Shown here: positions 59,635 through 64,000 of the stretch, piece after piece
How the letters are laid out: every line of letters starts with the position of its first letter
Numbering within the stretch: the stretch's first letter is position 1
The notes under the pieces: generated by a model
Database searches by the model: none
What the model was told of the DNA's origin: nothing
What the model saw: only the letters and a program-made list of their open reading frames with translations
Translations under genes and position numbers: made by a program
Assembly: GCF_052048155.1 (NCBI RefSeq)
Contig: NZ_JBNAIK010000001.1
Location: forward strand, 186,001 to 250,000
Reading direction: 5' to 3'
Origin: HIMB114 sp052048155
GTDB taxonomy: Bacteria > Pseudomonadota > Alphaproteobacteria > Pelagibacterales > Pelagibacteraceae
DNA length: 64,000 nt

Positions 59635-61910
59635 TATTTTATTATTTCTGAAGAATAAGCTGCAATAGATGCAAGATTTAAAATTTCTGAGCTAGATGAT
59701 CTAAGAGGAGCAACTTCTATCGGTTGGGCAAGTCCAATTAATAGAGGACCAATTACTTTACCACCACCTAATTCTTTAAGCATCTTTGTTGAAACTGCAG
59801 CAGCATGAATTGATGGCATGATAAGAACATTTGCATTTCCTACAATTTTTGAAAAAGGATATGTAGATTGAAATTTTGGATTTAAAGCTACATCTGGCTG
59901 CATTTCACCATCAAATAAAAAATCTACTTTTCTTTTTTCTAACATTTCAACAGCTTGTCTTACTCTTTTTGTTCGTTCAGTCTCTGGTTGACCAAATGTT
60001 GAATGAGATAATAGTGCAACTTTTGGATCGAAACCCAAAATTTCAGCTACTCTTGCACTTGAAATTGCAATTTCTACTAATTCTTCTGATGTGGGAAATT
60101 CATTTACGTTTGTATCTGCTATTAAAATTGTTTTTCCCTTTGATACATATAAACATAAACCAAAAAGTATTTCATTTTCTCGAGAGCCAACTGATTGGGC
60201 CAATTTATCAACTGTTGCAGAAAAGTGTCTCGTATTACCCGCGACCATTCCATCAGCGTCACCACATGCAACCATACAAGATCCCCATGTGACTCTGTCA
60301 GATTTTACCATTTTATCACATTCTTTTTCCAAGATACCTTTTCTTTGCAATTTTTCATAAAGATAGTTTTTATATTTTTCTGATTTTTCAACATCTGAAG
60401 AGTTTGTTATCTCAATATTAAAATTTTCATCTAAACCTATTTTTTTTAAAGACTCATTTAATTTTTCTTTATTTGCAATTAATATAGGTTCACCTAATCC
60501 ATAATTTTTAAACGCAATCGCAGCCTTTAAACTTTCTTCATCTTCACCCTCTGCAAAAACGATTCTTTTTTTAGTCTTTTTTATTTTTGAATTAATTCCC
60601 TGCATCAGTCCTACAGATGGATCAAGTCTTGCTTCTAGCTCATCAATATAAGCATCAAAATCTTTAATTGGTTTTTGAGCTACACCGCTATTCACAGCAG
60701 CTTTTGCGACTGCAGTAGGAATTGTTGTGATTAACCTAGGATCAAAAGTAGACGGTATTATGTAATTTTTTCCGTAATGAGGTCTGTCACCACCATAGGC
60801 CGCAACAACTTCATCCGGGACATCTTCTCTAGCTAGTTTTGCTATGGCTTGAGCTGCAGCTACTTTCATTTCTTCATTTATAGTTTTTGCTTGTACATCT
60901 AATGCTCCTCTAAAAATATATGGAAAACCAATTAAGTTATTTACTTGGTTTGGATAATCTGATCTTCCTGTAGCTATTATTGCATCATCTCTCACTTCTA
61001 AAACTTTTTCTGGTCTAATTTCTGGTTCAGGATTTGCACATGCAAATATGATCGGATTTTTTGCCATTGATTTAATCATATCTTGAGTAATTGCTCCTGC
61101 AGCAGACAAACCTAAAACTACATCAGCACCTTTGATAGCTTGTTCTAAAGTTCTATCTTTTGTATCAATTGCATGTTTAGATTTCCACTGATCGACTCCT
61201 TCTCTTCCACGATAGATAACGCCCTTCCGGTCACACATTGTTACGTTTTCATTTGGCACCCCAGAGTTTTTAAAAAGCTCAGTACAAGCAATAGCCGATG
61301 CACCTGCACCATTAACTACTATTTTTACATCTTTAATTGACTTGCCAGAAATATCTAATGCATTAATCAATCCAGCTGTTGTAATAATTGCTGTACCATG
61401 TTGATCGTCATGAAAAATGGGAATATCGACTAATTCTTTTAATTTTTGTTCAATAACAAAACAGTCTGGTGCGCCTATGTCTTCAAGATTAATTCCTCCA
61501 AAAGAGCATGCAATATTGCTTACAGTTTTAATAATATCCTCAGCATCTTGTGAGTCCACTTCGATGTCTATTGAGTCAATGTCAGCAAACCTTTTAAATA
61601 ATACTGACTTTCCCTCCATTACAGGTTTTGAGGCAAGAGCGCCAAGATTCCCTAAACCTAAAATTGCTGAACCGTTACTTACTACTGCAACTAAATTTCC
61701 TTTGCTTGTATATTCATAAGCAGTTTGTGGATTTTTAGATATTTCTAAAACAGGAACAGCTACACCGGGAGAATATGCAAGTGACAGATCTCTTTGAGTT
61801 GATAATTGTTTAGAAGATATAATTTCTATCTTTCCAGGCTTACCCTGAATGTGAAAATCTAATGCTTCTTTATCAGTATATTTCTCTATTGTTTCTTTTT
61901 TTTTAGGCAT
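59631..61910 (-). CDS. maeB: NADP-dependent malic enzyme with phosphotransacetylase-like domain
   Basis: A 759-residue hybrid. The N-terminal malic enzyme domain (1 to about 430) shows DLSLAYSPGVAVPV, LGNLGALASKPVMEGKSVLFK, VVNGAGASAIACTELF and FACANPEPEI; the C-terminal part (from about 440) is phosphotransacetylase-like with KKRIVFAEGEDEESLKAA and GNANVLIMPSIHAA. It decarboxylates malate to pyruvate and makes NADPH; the PTA part usually regulates by acetyl-CoA. With acs in the window it ties acetate and C4 metabolism. Divergent from murJ. Confidence 0.97.
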   Translation of the reverse strand: MPKKKETIEKYTDKEALDFHIQGKPGKIEIISSKQLSTQRDLSLAYSPGVAVPVLEISKNPQTAYEYTSKGNLVAVVSNGSAILGLGNLGALASKPVMEGKSVLFKRFADIDSIDIEVDSQDAEDIIKTVSNIACSFGGINLEDIGAPDCFVIEQKLKELVDIPIFHDDQHGTAIITTAGLINALDISGKSIKDVKIVVNGAGASAIACTELFKNSGVPNENVTMCDRKGVIYRGREGVDQWKSKHAIDTKDRTLEQAIKGADVVLGLSAAGAITQDMIKSMAKNPIIFACANPEPEIRPEKVLEVRDDAIIATGRSDYPNQVNNLIGFPYIFRGALDVQAKTINEEMKVAAAQAIAKLAREDVPDEVVAAYGGDRPHYGKNYIIPSTFDPRLITTIPTAVAKAAVNSGVAQKPIKDFDAYIDELEARLDPSVGLMQGINSKIKKTKKRIVFAEGEDEESLKAAIAFKNYGLGEPILIANKEKLNESLKKIGLDENFNIEITNSSDVEKSEKYKNYLYEKLQRKGILEKECDKMVKSDRVTWGSCMVACGDADGMVAGNTRHFSATVDKLAQSVGSRENEILFGLCLYVSKGKTILIADTNVNEFPTSEELVEIAISSARVAEILGFDPKVALLSHSTFGQPETERTKRVRQAVEMLEKRKVDFLFDGEMQPDVALNPKFQSTYPFSKIVGNANVLIMPSIHAAAVSTKMLKELGGGKVIGPLLIGLAQPIEVAPLRSSSSEILNLASIAAYSSEIIKY

Positions 61911-61979
61911 TCAAAGTTTTGTCGTATTATTATGGTGGAAGATTATTAATCCAGAAGATATGAGGTGTAAACAACTTAT

Positions 61980-63509
61980 ATGAATATTTTAAAAGCAGTC
62001 AGTTCTTTTGGCTCATTAACACTTCTCAGCAGGGTCTTGGGTTACTTTAGAGATATATTAATAGCAATATTTGTTGGTACCACAGCAATGGCTGATGCTT
62101 TTTTTGTAGCCTTTAGACTTCCAAACACATTTAGGAGATTGTTTGCAGAAGGAACGTTTAATGCTGCTTTTATTCCTATTTATACAAAGCTGAAAGCTAA
62201 GAAAGACACTAAAAAATTTACAAATTTAGTTTTTAATTTTTTGTTAATAATTTTGTTAATTTTAACTTTAATTGCGGAAATTTTTATGGGTGGATTTATT
62301 TATTTAATTTCACCAGGTTTTGCATCAGATCCTGAAAAATTCAATCTAGCAATACAATTAAGTCGTATAACTTTCCCTTTTCTACTATTTGTATCATTAT
62401 CTTCTTTTTTTTCAGCAATATTAAATTCTAATGGAAAATTTGCAGTAGCAGCTGCAGCACCAATTATTTTAAATTTATTTTTAATTTTAGCAATTTTTTT
62501 AGCCAAATCTTTCGATCAATCATTTGTAAAATTTATGTCGATAGCAGTATTTTTAGCAGGATTAATTCAATTAATAATTTTAATAATTTATTGTAAAAAA
62601 TTCTTTTTTCCTAAAATTGATTTGATTATAAAATTTACTAATCAAGTTAAAATTTTCTTTAAAAAACTTCTACCTAGTATTTTTTCGTCAGGAGTAATGC
62701 AAATTAATATTTTAGTTGGAACCATAATAGCTTCATTTCAATCAAGTGCTGTTTCATACTTATATTATGCCGACCGTATATATCAATTACCACTTGCTAT
62801 ATCGGGAATTGCAATTGGAACTGTAGTTTTGCCAGTTTTGAGCAAAGTCATAATTAATGAAACACAAAACAATGTTTACTTCATACAAAATAGATCTGTT
62901 GAGTTATCTGTATTTTTATCAGCACCAGCAGCTATGGGAATTATTGTTGGAGCAGAACAAATAATTTCCTGTCTTTTTGGATACGGATCTTTTGATCAGG
63001 ACAGTATTAATAATACTGCAAATGCTCTAGTTATTTTTGGTTTTGGCTTACCAGCTTTTTCACTTTTAAAATTATATTCTAATTTTTATTTTGCTAGAGG
63101 AGATACAAATTTTCCATTTAAAGTTTCTGTGTTTACTGTTGTGACTAATATTTTGATAAGTATTATATTTTTTAAAAAATATGGTTTTTTATCTATCGCT
63201 GCTGGGACAACTATTTCATGTTGGCTGGCTATATTTATTTATAAATTCAATTTAAAAAAAAACAAATTTCATTTATCGGATAAACTTTTTATCGAAAGAT
63301 TTTCAAAGATTATAGCCTCTTCACTTATAATGGGTGCAATTTTATATTTTCAATTTTTCTATTTTAGAGAGGAGTTTTCATCTACATCTGTAAGCAAAGT
63401 TTTTTATTTATTTTTTGTGGTTGGAGATTCGATTATTGTCTATTTTCTTATAACTTCGTTGTTTAAAGCTTTTAGTATACAAGATTTTAAGTTAAAAAAT
63501 TATAAATGA
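61980..63509 (+). CDS. murJ: Lipid II flippase MurJ
   Basis: A 509-residue MOP-superfamily membrane protein with about 13-14 helices. GSLTLLSRVLGYFRDILIAIFVG and DAFFVAFRLPNTFRRLFAEGTFNAAFIPIY with the conserved arginines are typical. It flips lipid II across the inner membrane for peptidoglycan synthesis. The stop overlaps the trpS start by four bases (ATGA), an arrangement common in alphaproteobacteria. Confidence 0.97.
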   Translation: MNILKAVSSFGSLTLLSRVLGYFRDILIAIFVGTTAMADAFFVAFRLPNTFRRLFAEGTFNAAFIPIYTKLKAKKDTKKFTNLVFNFLLIILLILTLIAEIFMGGFIYLISPGFASDPEKFNLAIQLSRITFPFLLFVSLSSFFSAILNSNGKFAVAAAAPIILNLFLILAIFLAKSFDQSFVKFMSIAVFLAGLIQLIILIIYCKKFFFPKIDLIIKFTNQVKIFFKKLLPSIFSSGVMQINILVGTIIASFQSSAVSYLYYADRIYQLPLAISGIAIGTVVLPVLSKVIINETQNNVYFIQNRSVELSVFLSAPAAMGIIVGAEQIISCLFGYGSFDQDSINNTANALVIFGFGLPAFSLLKLYSNFYFARGDTNFPFKVSVFTVVTNILISIIFFKKYGFLSIAAGTTISCWLAIFIYKFNLKKNKFHLSDKLFIERFSKIIASSLIMGAILYFQFFYFREEFSSTSVSKVFYLFFVVGDSIIVYFLITSLFKAFSIQDFKLKNYK

Positions 63510-64000
63510 CTTCAAAAAGAGTTTTATCAGGTATTCAGCCAACTGGTAATTTGCATCTTGGTAATTATTTGGGCGCAATAAAAAACTTTGTAACTATGCA
63601 AAATGATTATGAGTGTTTTTATATGTTGGCAGATCTACATGCTATTACAGTTTCTGTAAATCCAGACGAACTAAGAGAAAATATTTTAAATACAGCCGCA
63701 ACTTTTTTAGCGTGTGGATTGGACGAAAAAAAAAATATTATTTTTTGCCAATCACAAGTTCAAGCGCATTCTGAATTGTCTTGGATTTTAAATTGTATCG
63801 CACGTGTTGGTTGGCTAAATCGAATGACTCAATTTAAGGAAAAGGCTGGTTCAAACAAAGAAAAAGCAAGTGTTGGATTATATACATATCCAATATTAAT
63901 GGCTGCTGATATTTTAATTTATCAGGCAACACATGTTCCTGTTGGCGAAGATCAAAAACAACATTTAGAACTCTGTAGAGATATAGCAACTAAGTTTAAT
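63506..64000 (+). CDS. trpS: Tryptophanyl-tRNA synthetase, 3'-truncated by the window
   Basis: The first 165 codons are present; the frame is open to the window end. It begins MTSKRVLSGIQPTGNLHLGNYLGAI, with HLGN as the class I HIGH motif, then YMLADLHAIT, FCQSQVQAHSELSW and TYPILMAADILIYQATHVPVGEDQKQHLEL, all diagnostic of bacterial TrpS. Translationally coupled to murJ. Confidence 0.97.
   Translation, partial: MTSKRVLSGIQPTGNLHLGNYLGAIKNFVTMQNDYECFYMLADLHAITVSVNPDELRENILNTAATFLACGLDEKKNIIFCQSQVQAHSELSWILNCIARVGWLNRMTQFKEKAGSNKEKASVGLYTYPILMAADILIYQATHVPVGEDQKQHLELCRDIATKFN

Noticed and set aside
59876..60383. Overlapping + strand frames of 62-138 codons antisense to maeB
   Set aside because: Leu/His/Gln-rich translations without domains, fully inside a conserved gene; shadow frames.
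1..64000. CRISPR array, insertion sequence, prophage or integron
   Set aside because: No spaced direct repeats, transposase or integrase motifs were seen; gene content is ordinary core genome.

Overview
The window looks like a chromosomal segment from a streamlined, very AT-rich marine alphaproteobacterium of the SAR11 / Pelagibacter type. The basis is: strong A+T bias, lysine/asparagine-rich proteins, gaps of mostly 0-100 bases, many 1-40 base gene overlaps, alphaproteobacterial gene order in several blocks, and a TPP riboswitch in front of a sodium:solute symporter like the SAR11 thiamine-precursor transporter ThiV. No mobile element, phage gene, CRISPR array or rRNA was seen. Organism assignment is inference.

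Layout. (1) 1-9.6 kb, acetate and solute uptake: 5'-truncated acs, an SDHAF4-like gene, two sodium:solute symporters (one with its small DUF4212 subunit) and the CBS/DUF294 signalling protein paired with a DnaQ-like exonuclease. (2) 9.6-17 kb: rpe, a heparinase-like gene, purH, a pterin dehydratase, a defluorinase-like hydrolase directly behind tRNA-Gly(GCC), a LON-domain protein, a Trm112-like protein and rho. (3) 16966-17317: the only long gene-free gap, proposed here as the replication origin. It is followed by ppsR-maf-aroE-coaE-dnaQ-secB-fxsA-tim44, the order known beside Caulobacter Cori. (4) 22.6-28.5 kb: hslVU and the hisBHAFE-HIT-GNAT operon. (5) 28.5-42.8 kb: lolA/ftsK, a UbiH-like hydroxylase, an alkyltransferase domain, mnmE-mnmG-rsmG-parA-parB with a perfect parS inside rsmG, then holA-lptE-leuS and a ThiE/TenI-like gene. 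(6) 42.7-51.9 kb: yggS, an L,D-transpeptidase, a pseudo-receiver regulator coupled to a photolyase-like gene that lost two Fe-S cysteines, a 35-codon ArfA-like ORF, a DUF805 protein, riboswitch plus thiV-like symporter, a secreted hydrolase, an adenosine-kinase-like gene, nth and dapB. (7) 51.9-64 kb: dnaJ, dnaK (with a clear RpoH-type promoter), grpE without hrcA, rph-rdgB, an LpoA-like protein, rsmI, a BON lipoprotein, malic enzyme, murJ and a truncated trpS.

How it fits together. Origin, parABS, FtsK, HolA and DnaQ make this a replication/segregation neighbourhood. DnaK-DnaJ-GrpE and HslVU form the protein quality-control set, and the ArfA-like peptide would add ribosome rescue. Acs, the symporters and malic enzyme form a low-molecular-weight carbon uptake and anaplerotic set. 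The most notable observations are the origin candidate, the embedded parS, the riboswitch with no separate expression platform, the ArfA-like mini-gene, the photolyase that should lack its Fe-S cluster, and the tRNA-Gly/dehalogenase junction of only five bases.
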